Source: Parvularcula sp. BBD 1991-13 (GTDB lineage Bacteria; Pseudomonadota; Alphaproteobacteria; Caulobacterales; Parvularculaceae). From it: DNA of 64,000 nucleotides. Positions 26,571 to 34,966 of the stretch are shown piece after piece. The position numbers and the translations under genes were made by a program. The stretch is from positions 124,001 through 188,000 of the forward strand of contig LYSZ01000002.1 in the NCBI GenBank assembly GCA_001657385.1. Direction: 5' to 3'. Each line of letters begins with the position of its first letter. Position 1 is the first letter of the stretch. Under the pieces are notes generated by a model. The model made no database searches. It was not told the DNA's origin and saw only the letters and a program-made list of their open reading frames with translations.

Positions 26571-29500
26571 TTATGATGCGTCTTCCGCGAACGCGCCGAG
26601 CGGCGCCGGCGTTCCGGTATTGGCGATCAGCGCCTTGCGCCGCAGGAAGCGCTGAAACCCCGCCGGCCCCATGCGCGACGCGCCGAGCCCGGAACATTTG
26701 AAAGCGTGCTTTTCGGCTTCGTGGAAGAGCGCCGTCAGCGCGGCGTCGTTCAGGCTGACGGCGCCGGCGTCGATGCGCCGCGCGATCGCTTCGGCCTCGT
26801 CCAGCGAACCGGCGAAGACCGCCGCTGACAATCCGTACTCGGTGTCGTTGGCGAGAGCGACGGCCTCTTCCGCGTTCGCATAGGCCATGACCGGCATAAT
26901 CGGGCCGAAGGTTTCGTCGCGCATGACCGCCATGTCGTGATTGACGTCGGCGAGAACGGTCGGACGAAGCCACAGGCCGCCGCCGTGACGCTCGATCTCG
27001 CCGCCGCAGAGCAGGCGCGCGCCCCGGGCGAGGGCGTCGTCGATATGCGCTTTGAGAATATCCGCCTGGCGGTCGAAGATGATCGGGCCGATCTCGCCGC
27101 TGGCGATGTCCGGCCAGTTGAGGCGGGCGGCGCGGGCCTTTTCCGTCAGCATTTCCGTAAACGGATCATAAACGGCGCGGTCGACATAGATCCGCTCGAT
27201 CGACTGGCACGCCTGGCCCGTGGATAGCGCCGATCCGCGCAGAGCGGCGTCCGTCGCCGTGTTAAGATCCGCGCTTGCCGTGACGATCATGGGGTCCTTG
27301 CCGCCAAGCTCCAGAAAGGCCGGGATCAGGCGCGCGGCGCAGGCTGCCGCGACCTTGCGGCCCGTGGCGACGGAGCCGGTGAAACACACCGCGTCGACGG
27401 CGCCAATGAGCGCCGCGCCCGTCGCGCCGTCGCCGGGGACGATGGCGAGAACGGCGTCGAGCCCGGACGCCGCGATCGCCTTTTCGAGGGGCGCGATGAA
27501 GCGCGGGGTTGCTTCCGAGGGCTTCAGCATTACGGCGCAGCCCGCCAGCAGGGCCGGAACGGTGTCGATCATCGACAGGGTCAAGGGAAAGTTCCAGGGC
27601 GAGATGACGCCCGTCAGTCCGTATGGGACGAATTGCGGAGCGTGGCGGATAGCCGGGTTGGCCTTCCCTTGCGTCCACTCGTCAGGGAGGAGGTCCGGCG
27701 CCTGCGCCAGCCAGCCGTCGATGGAGGCGGCGACGCCGTCGACTTCCAGCCGGGCGATGCGCCGCCGGCCCGTATCGGCCTCCAGGGCGCCGGCGATGGC
27801 GTCCCTGTGTTCGCGCAGGGCGGCGGCGAAGGCGCGCAGCCGCGCCGAGCGCTCGTCGAGCGACGCCGCCGCCCAGCCGACTTGCGCCGCGCGCAGGCCC
27901 GCCGCCAGCGCCTTGATATCGTCCGCGCCGGCGGGCGAAAACCGGAAGTCGGTCTCGCCCGTTCGCGGATTGCGCGCGGCGATGACCCGGCCGGGCGGCG
28001 GCGAAACGTCAAGGCCGAGAACGCCCGGATTGATTCGCCCCTCGGGGTCGGCGGCGCGCTTGACGGCTTCAAGGAGGCGCCACGCTTCCGGCTCCCGGTT
28101 TTCCTTATACGGATAGGTTCGGCCGATCTGGAAATGGACGGCCTTGTGCGTCGCGAACACGTCGAGAACGGCCTGGCGCGCTTTTTCCACGACCGCCGTC
28201 GCCCGGGGGTTGGGCTGATGGCGAGGCAGCCTGGCGAGAAAGTCCGCCTCCACGGTTTTTTCGTGAATGGGATAAAGCGCTTCCGGCCAGATGAACACCG
28301 GTTCGATCAGGTAGCCGGCGGCGCCGAGGGTGGTGACGAGAAAACCCGTCAGGATATCATGGGCGTCCAATTCCTCGCGCATGGCGTCGAAACAGCGTTC
28401 GATATCGGCCCAGGCGGCGGGGCCTTCCGAGGCGGGGACGATGCCGTGGATCGGCGCCCAGCGTTCTCCTTCCGGACCGAGAATGTTGTTGAGCGGCGTG
28501 AAGGGATTGGCGCGGATGATTTTCGGGATCGAGTTTTCCGTCGCCTCGCCCGCATGCGCCTCGCACAGGCCGGCAAGGCGGGCCATGCCGTCGGCGACGG
28601 TGGCCGCGGACCGGCCCTCGACCACGAAATGAAGCGAATAGGCCGCTTCGTCAGCGAAATTGCGGCCGGCGAGCGCGATGCGCGCGCCTTCCTTCAGTCC
28701 TTTCAGAAGCGAAGTCTGGGCCTTGACGACCTTGCCGAGGGTCCTGACGTCGGCGGCGATGGAGGCGCGTTTCATCCGCACCCGTTGCAGATTGGGATCG
28801 AATCCGAAAACCTCGCAGGCGATGTTTTCCTTCATCACCGCCCGCATGGCCTCGGCGCAGGCGTCGCGTGAGGCGAACTGGAAACTCGCCCAGTCTTCAT
28901 GCGCCGGCGCCGGCGTCAGGCGCAGCGTGATCTCCGCCTTGTGCCCGAGGGCGCCGCAATCGCCGCAGAACAGGCCCGTCAGGTCCGGGCCGTAGTAACG
29001 GAAAAACGGTTTCCCGCCTCTTGTTCCCGCCGACCCGGTGCGCAGGACGGCGCCGTCCGCAAGAACGACCGTCAGCGCCAAGACGCTCTCGCCGGTCGTG
29101 CCATGGAGGCCGCCGCCGAAAAAGGCGTTGTTCTGCGACACGCCGCCGCCGATGGTCGAGGTCAGGCCCGATAACGGGCCCCAGAAAGGCGTGCGCAGGC
29201 CCCTGGGCTTCAGCGCGCGGTATAGCGCGTCCCATGTGCAGCCCGCCTCCACCGTGACGTACATATCGTCTTCGTTGATCTCGACGATGCGGTTCATTCT
29301 CGACAGATCGAGGACGCCGACATTCTCCCTGTCGGGAATATAGCCCTTCGTATAGGACATGCCCGCGCCGCGCGGATTGAGCGCGACGCCCCGGCGGCTC
29401 GCTGCGGCGACCGTCGCGGACAGTTCCTGAACGGAGGACGGCGCGGCGACGAAGGCCGCATGGACGCCCGTCGCCCAGATATCCTGGCTCATCAACGCGA

Positions 29501-29597
29501 TGTCGTCGAGCCGGTCGCTGACGCCCGCCTCGCCGAGGATGGACCTCAGATCGGCCAGGAGCGCGTTTCGGTCGGCGGGCGCGAAGGGCTTGTTCAT
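26571..29597 (-). CDS. Fusion of VAO-type FAD oxidase/dehydrogenase with aldehyde dehydrogenase
   Basis: A 1008-residue single frame. Residues ~1-480 are an FAD-linked oxidase of the vanillyl-alcohol-oxidase/GlcD type (NPRGAGMSYTKGYIPDRENVGVLDLSRMNRI, GGGVSQNNAFFGGGLHGTTGESV, GDCGALGHKAEITLRL). Residues ~530-1000 are an NAD(P) aldehyde dehydrogenase (PWNFPLTLSMIDTVPALLAGCAVMLKPSE, FTGSVATGRKVA, ELGGKDPMIV, catalytic Cys about 796 in GQACQ). One chain could oxidise an alcohol (or methyl/hydroxymethyl) to an aldehyde and pass it to the ALDH to yield a carboxylate. No frameshift or internal stop separates the halves. GGGAGAC precedes the ATG; operator copy 5 is 71 bp upstream. Confidence 0.88.
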   Translation of the reverse strand: MNKPFAPADRNALLADLRSILGEAGVSDRLDDIALMSQDIWATGVHAAFVAAPSSVQELSATVAAASRRGVALNPRGAGMSYTKGYIPDRENVGVLDLSRMNRIVEINEDDMYVTVEAGCTWDALYRALKPRGLRTPFWGPLSGLTSTIGGGVSQNNAFFGGGLHGTTGESVLALTVVLADGAVLRTGSAGTRGGKPFFRYYGPDLTGLFCGDCGALGHKAEITLRLTPAPAHEDWASFQFASRDACAEAMRAVMKENIACEVFGFDPNLQRVRMKRASIAADVRTLGKVVKAQTSLLKGLKEGARIALAGRNFADEAAYSLHFVVEGRSAATVADGMARLAGLCEAHAGEATENSIPKIIRANPFTPLNNILGPEGERWAPIHGIVPASEGPAAWADIERCFDAMREELDAHDILTGFLVTTLGAAGYLIEPVFIWPEALYPIHEKTVEADFLARLPRHQPNPRATAVVEKARQAVLDVFATHKAVHFQIGRTYPYKENREPEAWRLLEAVKRAADPEGRINPGVLGLDVSPPPGRVIAARNPRTGETDFRFSPAGADDIKALAAGLRAAQVGWAAASLDERSARLRAFAAALREHRDAIAGALEADTGRRRIARLEVDGVAASIDGWLAQAPDLLPDEWTQGKANPAIRHAPQFVPYGLTGVISPWNFPLTLSMIDTVPALLAGCAVMLKPSEATPRFIAPLEKAIAASGLDAVLAIVPGDGATGAALIGAVDAVCFTGSVATGRKVAAACAARLIPAFLELGGKDPMIVTASADLNTATDAALRGSALSTGQACQSIERIYVDRAVYDPFTEMLTEKARAARLNWPDIASGEIGPIIFDRQADILKAHIDDALARGARLLCGGEIERHGGGLWLRPTVLADVNHDMAVMRDETFGPIMPVMAYANAEEAVALANDTEYGLSAAVFAGSLDEAEAIARRIDAGAVSLNDAALTALFHEAEKHAFKCSGLGASRMGPAGFQRFLRRKALIANTGTPAPLGAFAEDAS

Positions 29598-29668
29598 GGG
29601 CGTCTCCCGGGTTCGTCTGTCGGCGATGGCGCGCGCGAAGCGTTTCGGGCCGCGTCGCTCGACGCCTT

Positions 29669-29684
29669 AAATGGTATATCATTT
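29669..29684. promoter_or_regulatory. Catabolic operator copy 5 (AAATGGTATATCATTT)
   Basis: Exact copy of the operator, 71 bp upstream of the fusion gene start at 29597 and 56 bp beyond the end of the GntR regulator gene. Confidence 0.8.
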
Positions 29685-29740
29685 AGGGGAGGGTGCAAAG
29701 TGCGTCGTCGCGACGCCTCGCCGGCCCGGGCCTTCGGCGC

Positions 29741-30532
29741 TTATTCGTCCGCAGTCCAATCGGCGTCGCCCTGTCGCGCGAGGCTCATCTGGTACTGAAA
29801 GCGGTCCGCGCGGTAGTGCGCGGTGATTTCCTGCACCACGTTGTCGTCCTTGTCGCGCATCAGCCGGTGAATGCGCAGGAGCGGCATGCCGACGCTGACC
29901 TGGAGGGCGTTGGCGATGTCCTCGTCGGCGCTGACGGCGGTGATCGTCTGCGTCGCCGCGCAGGGACGGTGTCCGGCGGCGTCGAGCAGTTCGATCAGGG
30001 ACGCTGAGGCGAGCGCCTTGCAGTCATAGGACGAGGCCACGTATTCCGGGACGTGCGTGATGAGATAGGAAAACGGCTCGCCCTGCATCGTTCGCAGGCG
30101 CACAATGCGCTGGACCTTTTCCCCCGCGGGCAGTTCCATCATCGACGCCAGCGCGCGCGACGGCTTGATGATCTTGCTTTTCAGGAGGCGCACTTCGGTT
30201 TCCACCCCCATGCGCGTCAGGCCCTCGATGAGGTTTTCAAAGCTCGCCTTCACCGTCGGCGCGGCGGCGTTGAACGTGACCACCGTGCCGCGCCCGCGCT
30301 GGCGCTTGACGAGGCCGGAGGCGGCAAGTTCGTTCAGCGCGCGCCGGACCGTGATCCGCGAGACGCCAAGCGCTTCGATGATCTCCTGTTCCGATGGAAG
30401 ATGCGCGTTTTTCGCAACGCGGCCGGAGACGATCTGCTGCTGAAACATATCGTAGATCTGGCGATAGAGCGGGGCGTCCGCGTTTTCGTTCAGTCTTTTC
30501 CTGCCGAGTTTGAAAGCCGTCGAGCCCGTCAT
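29741..30532 (-). CDS. GntR family (HutC/UTRA) transcriptional regulator 1
   Basis: About 263 residues: a GntR winged helix (residues ~20-90: PLYRQIYDMFQQQIVSGRVAKNAHLPSEQEIIEALGVSRITVRRALNELAASGLVKRQRGRGTVV) and a C-terminal UTRA ligand-binding domain (…SSYDCKALASASLIELLDAAGHRPCAATQTITAVSADEDIANALQVSVGMPLLRIHRLMRD). HutC-type repressors bind palindromes with a GGTATA-like core and release on ligand. It lies in the middle of the operator-bearing cluster, next to copy 5, so it is the best candidate reader of AAATGRTATAYCATTT. Start at 30532 is chosen because upstream residues are non-conserved; 30613 is possible. Confidence 0.88.
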   Translation of the reverse strand: MTGSTAFKLGRKRLNENADAPLYRQIYDMFQQQIVSGRVAKNAHLPSEQEIIEALGVSRITVRRALNELAASGLVKRQRGRGTVVTFNAAAPTVKASFENLIEGLTRMGVETEVRLLKSKIIKPSRALASMMELPAGEKVQRIVRLRTMQGEPFSYLITHVPEYVASSYDCKALASASLIELLDAAGHRPCAATQTITAVSADEDIANALQVSVGMPLLRIHRLMRDKDDNVVQEITAHYRADRFQYQMSLARQGDADWTADE

Positions 30533-30584
30533 GCGCGTCCCCAGTCCCTTTGGCGCCTCGCCTTCGATGCAGGCGGCGTTGTTT

Positions 30585-30599
30585 GGTCTTCTTAAAGAC
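30585..30599. promoter_or_regulatory. Inverted repeat upstream of GntR regulator 1
   Basis: GTCTTCTTAAAGAC (arms GTCTT/AAGAC) lies 53 bp upstream of the chosen GntR start in the 123-bp gap. It differs from the catabolic operator. It could be an own-promoter element or chance. Confidence 0.22.
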
Positions 30600-30655
30600 A
30601 AGCGGCCTTTCATTTAGCGGCTGTCTCGCCCGCGTTCAAATCACGCCTCGCCGCC

Positions 30656-31126
30656 TCAGCCAATGCGCTTTTCATCGCAAAGCGTGCGCTTGTAAAGCTT
30701 GCCGTTCCGGAACCACTGCCAGGTGCGGGCGCGATGATCGGCGCCGTCGCCTAGGGCGATGATCTCGTAAAAGCGGGCGCCGGGTTCGTCTTTCCGTTCC
30801 AGATTCAGCAGGATAAGCCCGAAATCGGTCTGCCAGGCGCACCCTTTGAACGTCTCGACATCCCACCACAGCCTGCCCTCGCGCAACACCCCGGGCAATT
30901 TGACGCGCGCTTCGCGGCCGTCCTCCCAGGTGAAATGATTGTGCTGAACATAGGCGTAAGGGCCGTGTGCCGGAAATTCGCAGCGCACGCGCGCCCGGTG
31001 CCGGTCGATCACCGCCCCCGCCGCGTCGAGATGGGTGTAGATCCCTTCCCACACCCCGGCATGCCGCAGCAGCGCCGGCATGGCGTCGCGGATCGCGGCT
31101 GTGTTGTCGGGCGTGGACACAGGCAT
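30656..31126 (-). CDS. DUF3598-like (lipocalin-type) protein, copy B
   Basis: A 156-residue paralogue of the protein at 22855-23373: HAGVWEGIYTHLDAAGAVIDRH … VQHNHFTWEDGREARVKL … EGRLWWDVETFKGCAWQTD … RARTWQWFRNGKLYKRTLCDE aligns with copy A along its length (shared GVWEG, H-x-x-WxDGR, GRLWWD, ARxWQWF). No signal peptide. It is transcribed away from the LysR gene and towards the GntR gene, and may be cotranscribed with the latter. Function unknown; a ligand-binding barrel is plausible. Confidence 0.6.
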   Translation of the reverse strand: MPVSTPDNTAAIRDAMPALLRHAGVWEGIYTHLDAAGAVIDRHRARVRCEFPAHGPYAYVQHNHFTWEDGREARVKLPGVLREGRLWWDVETFKGCAWQTDFGLILLNLERKDEPGARFYEIIALGDGADHRARTWQWFRNGKLYKRTLCDEKRIG

Positions 31127-31196
31127 GAAACCGGCGCTTCCGTGAAAGGGGGCGAGACGGAAAGGATTTGACTTTACACAACCTTGTTTGTCTAAT

Positions 31197-31214
31197 CCAA
31201 CAACCTGTCGTTGG
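31197..31214. promoter_or_regulatory. Candidate LysR site A (CCAACAACCTGTCGTTGG)
   Basis: An interrupted palindrome with CCAAC/GTTGG arms in the divergent gap between the DUF3598-like gene and the LysR gene. It shares CAACAACC…GTTG (13 of 16 bases) with the site at 32377-32392, which lies beyond the LysR gene and before the second TonB receptor. Confidence 0.4.
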
Positions 31215-31303
31215 TGCGTGCATTCTCTCCAGGGCCCGCCACAAGCCTCGCATGAGCCCCCGTCATGAACGATGAGCGGCTGCCGTCAGCGTCGAGACTT
31301 CTC

Positions 31304-32209
31304 ATGGACCCGCAGAAACTGCAGCAGTTTCTCGCGGTGTTCGAGCATCGCAATTTCGCGCGCGCGGCGGAGGCCTGCGGCGTGACGCAGCAGGCGGTGT
31401 CCAAGAGCATCGCCAGGATTGAAGACTCCATCGGCGTGAAACTGTTCGAGCGCGGCGCGTTCGGCGCGGAACCGACGGCGTATGGCCGCGCGCTGGCGAA
31501 GCGGGCCAATATCATCATGACGGAAACCCGGCTCGCCGCGGCCGAGTTGAACGCGCTGAAAGGGGCGACCGACGGGTTCGTCAAGGTCGGGTTCGGCTGG
31601 TCGTTTTTGCCTCGGATCGCGCCGCAGGTGGTCAACCGGTTTCGCCGTCGCCGCCCGGGGGTGACCGTCAGCGTGGTGACGGGGCCGTCCGTCAGCCTTT
31701 TCAACAAGCTCCTGGCGGGGGAAATCGAGTTTGTCGCAAGCGCGCCGGCTGCGGGCGTCAAAATCGACGACGCGCTCGATTCCGCCCCGCTGTTCACCGA
31801 CTGGGACGTCGTCGTCATGCGCGCGGGTCATCCGCTGGCCAAAAAATCCGTCGTTACGCTTGAGGAGTTGTCCGTACAGACATGGATCATCTCGCTTGCG
31901 CTGCACGAACACTGGCGCATGATATCCGAAGCCTTCGTGTCCAACGGCCTGTCGCCCCCGTCTCAAATCGTCGATCTCGACTCCCTGATCCTCGCCAAGG
32001 CGCTCCTGGAACAAAGCAATTGCATCGCGCTCCTGGCCCGCGAGCAGGTGGCGCCGGAGCTGGAGCGCGGCGACTTCAAGGCGCTGGAGCGCCCGGAGTT
32101 TCCGCATATGCGCGAGGCCTATTTCACGGCGCGGCGCGGGGCGGTGTTGCAGCCCGCGGCCAAGGCGCTGAAAAGCGATCTCATTCACGTGTGCAACGCG
32201 CTTTATTAG
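31304..32209 (+). CDS. LysR family transcriptional regulator
   Basis: About 301 residues: the N-terminal helix-turn-helix is LQQFLAVFEHRNFARAAEACGVTQQAVSKSIARIEDSIGVKLFER, followed by a periplasmic-binding-protein-like effector domain. The start at 31304 (MDPQKLQQF) is standard for the family; an ATG at 31265 would add 13 residues. LysR proteins usually regulate a divergent neighbour and themselves: here the DUF3598-like gene is divergent. A matching motif also occurs in front of the second TonB receptor. The inducer is likely a pathway intermediate. Confidence 0.88.
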   Translation: MDPQKLQQFLAVFEHRNFARAAEACGVTQQAVSKSIARIEDSIGVKLFERGAFGAEPTAYGRALAKRANIIMTETRLAAAELNALKGATDGFVKVGFGWSFLPRIAPQVVNRFRRRRPGVTVSVVTGPSVSLFNKLLAGEIEFVASAPAAGVKIDDALDSAPLFTDWDVVVMRAGHPLAKKSVVTLEELSVQTWIISLALHEHWRMISEAFVSNGLSPPSQIVDLDSLILAKALLEQSNCIALLAREQVAPELERGDFKALERPEFPHMREAYFTARRGAVLQPAAKALKSDLIHVCNALY

Positions 32210-32465
32210 CGCGAAACGGATCCGCCGAGGAGGGCCGGCGCCGCGGGGCCGTCGAACGCTGTGGGGGCTGCATGGGGCTGTCTGCGTCCCCCTCTGAGCG
32301 GTCGATTCCGGGCGTGCGCGCGCGCGTCTGACAGGCGGGACGCGGGACGTCTCAACGGATCGTCTCATAATTGCCGCAACAACCAATTGTTGTTCCAATG
32401 GTTCGGAAAATAGTTGGCTTGGCAAAAATGCGCGTCCTTAACGTGGTCGGCGCAGCTTTGCGCTG
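32210..32465. other. Non-coding gap between LysR and TonB receptor 2
   Basis: Part of a 331-bp stretch without a gene. GC-rich up to about 32365, then AT-richer with candidate LysR site B (32377-32392) and the modified catabolic operator (32466-32489). No terminator with a U-tract after the LysR gene was seen. Confidence 0.4.
32377..32392. promoter_or_regulatory. Candidate LysR site B (CAACAACCAATTGTTG)
   Basis: Inverted repeat CAACAA-N4-TTGTTG, similar in 13 of 16 bases to the LysR-promoter site at 31198-31213. It sits 149 bp upstream of the second TonB receptor start, in a position typical of activator sites. Confidence 0.4.
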
Positions 32466-32489
32466 AAATGATATAATGTCATATCATTT
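32466..32489. promoter_or_regulatory. Catabolic operator copy 6, expanded form
   Basis: AAATGATAT and ATATCATTT, the two half-sites of the operator, are separated by six bases (AATGTC) instead of directly abutting, forming a 24-bp perfect inverted repeat. It is 51 bp before the GTG of the second TonB receptor. Confidence 0.65.
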
Positions 32490-32540
32490 AAAATTCACCG
32501 GGCGCAAAGGCGAACCACTGACGTTCTGGAGGAGAATGAC

Positions 32541-34766
32541 GTGCGAAACAGATCGATCAAGACAGCCGGCGCATCCTTTGCAGCCATGGCGGCCATGCTG
32601 GGCGCGCCGCTCGGGCCGGCGCTTGCGCAAGTCGCTGACGGCGAGGAAGCCGACGCCCCCGGCCGCGACACCATCATGGTCACGGCGCAGCGGCGCGAGG
32701 AAAGCCTTCAGGACGTGCCGGTTGCGATCACGGCATTCGGGTCCGACGATCTGGAGAAGCGCCAGATCAGACAGGTTCTCGACCTCCAGGGCAAAATTCC
32801 CAACGCCTTCATCACGAACGGCACGGGGACGGCGAATTCGGCGCGGATCTTTTTCCGGGGCGTCGGCGAGGACGAATCCCGCGGCGCCATCGATCCGGCG
32901 GTGGGCATTTATGTGGACGGCGTTTATCTCGGCCGCACGGTCGGCTCCCTTCTCGACGTCGTCGACCTTGAGCGCATCGAGGTTTTGCGCGGCCCCCAGG
33001 GCACGCTTTACGGACGCAACACCAATGGCGGCGCCATCAAGCTGATCAGCAAACGGCCGCAATCGGAAAACACTCTTGATCTCGGCGCCGGTTTCGGCAG
33101 CGACGACCGCCTTGAGTTCCGGGGCGTCGGCAATTTGGCGTTTACGGATCAAACCGCCGCGCGTTTCGCCTTTACGTACAGGGAGCGGGACGGCTTTCAC
33201 GAACTCATTCCCAATGGCGACCTCGCCGGAACCGGCGGCGAGGTCGGGCGGCAGGAGGTGTTGTCCCTGCGCGGCAGCCTGCGCCATGATTTTACGGAAG
33301 ACTGGTCGGCCATGGTGGCGGTCGATTACACCAACGACAACTCCGACCCGACGCCAAGCAGCATTATCGCCGAAAGCGACCATCCGAGCGTCGTCACCGA
33401 CGCCGACGGCGACATCTTCACCATCGAACCGCAGCCGGGCGTTGTCTGTTCCTCGGCGACGCCGGGGATTTTCCAGCCGGTCGGCTGCTTCACCGACTTC
33501 AGCAGCGAAATCGACATTTTCGGCGTCGCGCTGAACATCGACGGCAAGCTCGGCGACTTCGACGTGGCGTCGATCACGTCTTACCGCTCGCTGGAGGACG
33601 ACCTTTCCTCGCATATCAACTTCCCGTTTTTCCAGAATACGGATCAAACCCAGTTCAGTCAGGAAGTCACCCTGTCCTCGAATTTCGAAGGACCGCTCAA
33701 TTTCGTCACCGGACTTTATTACTACACGGAAGATGCGGGGCTTGAATCGACGTTCATTTCGGACTTCGCAATGAACGTCGAAACCCAGTCCTTTGCTATT
33801 TTCACGCAGGGCGATCTTGACCTCACCGACAGCCTGACCCTGACGGCGGGCATGCGATATACGTCGGAGGAGCGCGATTTCTTCGGCGAAAACGTCAGCA
33901 ACGCGGCCTCGCCGACGCCGTTCTCGCCGAACAGCCGCAGCGAAACCATCGAGTCCGACAACGTCAATTTCACGGTGAAGCTGAATTACGCCTTCACCGA
34001 AGATGTGTCCGTATACGCATCTTTTGCCAATGGATTCAAAACCGCCGGGTTCTCGCCGGACTGTTTCGGTCCGACCGCCTGTTTCCTGCCGGTGAACGAG
34101 GAACAGCTCGATTCGTTCGAGGTCGGGCTGCGCTCGGAGTTTTTCGATAATCGCGTGCGGTTCAACGCAACCTATTTCTACAACGACTATCAGGATCTTC
34201 AGATTTCGGCGACGGTGCCGGATCTCGGCTTCACCCGCATCAACGCCGACAAGGCGGTCATCCAGGGCGTTGAAATCGAGGCCAATGTCTATCCGACGGA
34301 ATATCTCGAACTGTTCGGCAATTTCGGGTTTCTGGATGCGGAATATGACAGCCTTACCGAGCAACAGGCCGCCGGCGTCACCAATAACGGCGCGCCGTGC
34401 CCCGGCGGCGTTCCCTCGGTTGAATGCGCCCTCGGGCTGGAGCTGAAAAACGCGCCGGAATTCAAGGTCAATGCCGGCTTCCTCGCCACCTTGCCCGCCC
34501 TTGCCGGCGAGTTCACGCTGGGCGGCGACATGGCGTATGAGGACGAATCCTTCGCCCTGATCGCGAACAATCCGGGATCGCTGGTCGATCCGGGCGTGAC
34601 GTTCAATGCGCGGCTGTCCTATCAGCCCGATCGCGGGCCGTGGCGGGTCGCCCTGTGGGGGCAGAATCTCGGCGACCGGGAATTCTTCCGGGCGACGACG
34701 GCCCTCAACAACGTGTTCGCCATGCCGCCGCGCACCTGGGGCGTGGAGGTCAATGTCAGCTTCTGA
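32541..34766 (+). CDS. TonB-dependent outer-membrane receptor 2
   Basis: About 741 residues from a GTG with GGAGGAG 7 bases upstream. It has a signal peptide (to about residue 30), a TonB box (DTIMVTAQRRE), a plug (VPVAITAFGSDDL … FRGVGEDESRGAIDPAVGIYVDGVYLGRTVGSLLDVVDLERIEVLRGPQGTLYGRNTNGGAI) and a barrel ending in Phe (WGVEVNVSF). The plug sequence resembles receptors for hydrophobic or plant/algal molecules rather than classical siderophores, but the ligand cannot be assigned. It is fronted by a modified catabolic operator and a LysR-like site, and followed by a strong terminator, so probably monocistronic. Confidence 0.93.
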   Translation: MRNRSIKTAGASFAAMAAMLGAPLGPALAQVADGEEADAPGRDTIMVTAQRREESLQDVPVAITAFGSDDLEKRQIRQVLDLQGKIPNAFITNGTGTANSARIFFRGVGEDESRGAIDPAVGIYVDGVYLGRTVGSLLDVVDLERIEVLRGPQGTLYGRNTNGGAIKLISKRPQSENTLDLGAGFGSDDRLEFRGVGNLAFTDQTAARFAFTYRERDGFHELIPNGDLAGTGGEVGRQEVLSLRGSLRHDFTEDWSAMVAVDYTNDNSDPTPSSIIAESDHPSVVTDADGDIFTIEPQPGVVCSSATPGIFQPVGCFTDFSSEIDIFGVALNIDGKLGDFDVASITSYRSLEDDLSSHINFPFFQNTDQTQFSQEVTLSSNFEGPLNFVTGLYYYTEDAGLESTFISDFAMNVETQSFAIFTQGDLDLTDSLTLTAGMRYTSEERDFFGENVSNAASPTPFSPNSRSETIESDNVNFTVKLNYAFTEDVSVYASFANGFKTAGFSPDCFGPTACFLPVNEEQLDSFEVGLRSEFFDNRVRFNATYFYNDYQDLQISATVPDLGFTRINADKAVIQGVEIEANVYPTEYLELFGNFGFLDAEYDSLTEQQAAGVTNNGAPCPGGVPSVECALGLELKNAPEFKVNAGFLATLPALAGEFTLGGDMAYEDESFALIANNPGSLVDPGVTFNARLSYQPDRGPWRVALWGQNLGDREFFRATTALNNVFAMPPRTWGVEVNVSF

Positions 34767-34792
34767 CCCGGCGGCGCCGGCGGTCTTGTTTC

Positions 34793-34830
34793 CCCTTGCG
34801 AGGGCCGAACGTCCTCGCAAGGGTTTTTTT
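34793..34830 (+). terminator. Rho-independent terminator after TonB receptor 2
   Basis: CCCTTGCGAGG, a 9-base loop and CCTCGCAAGGG make a perfect 11-bp stem followed by seven T. It lies 27 bp after the receptor stop. Confidence 0.92.
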
Positions 34831-34923
34831 GCCGGACAACGCGCATCCGCCGCCGCGGACCGTCCGTGGCCTGTTTCGGGCCTGTTTGTTTCCGCCATCG
34901 CCTGCGCTCTTGCCTATCCTGCG

Positions 34924-34939
34924 AAATGATATACCATTT
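34924..34939. promoter_or_regulatory. Catabolic operator copy 7 (AAATGATATACCATTT)
   Basis: The reverse complement of the standard operator (perfect match), 27 bp upstream of the DUF1838 start and after the receptor terminator. Confidence 0.8.
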
Positions 34940-34966
34940 CAAGGCGAGGTTAAGGGAGACCGGGTA

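Noticed and set aside
30585-30599. GTCTTCTTAAAGAC as an operator for GntR regulator 1
   Set aside because: A single occurrence, unrelated to the 11-copy motif; kept only as a low-confidence feature and not as a finding.
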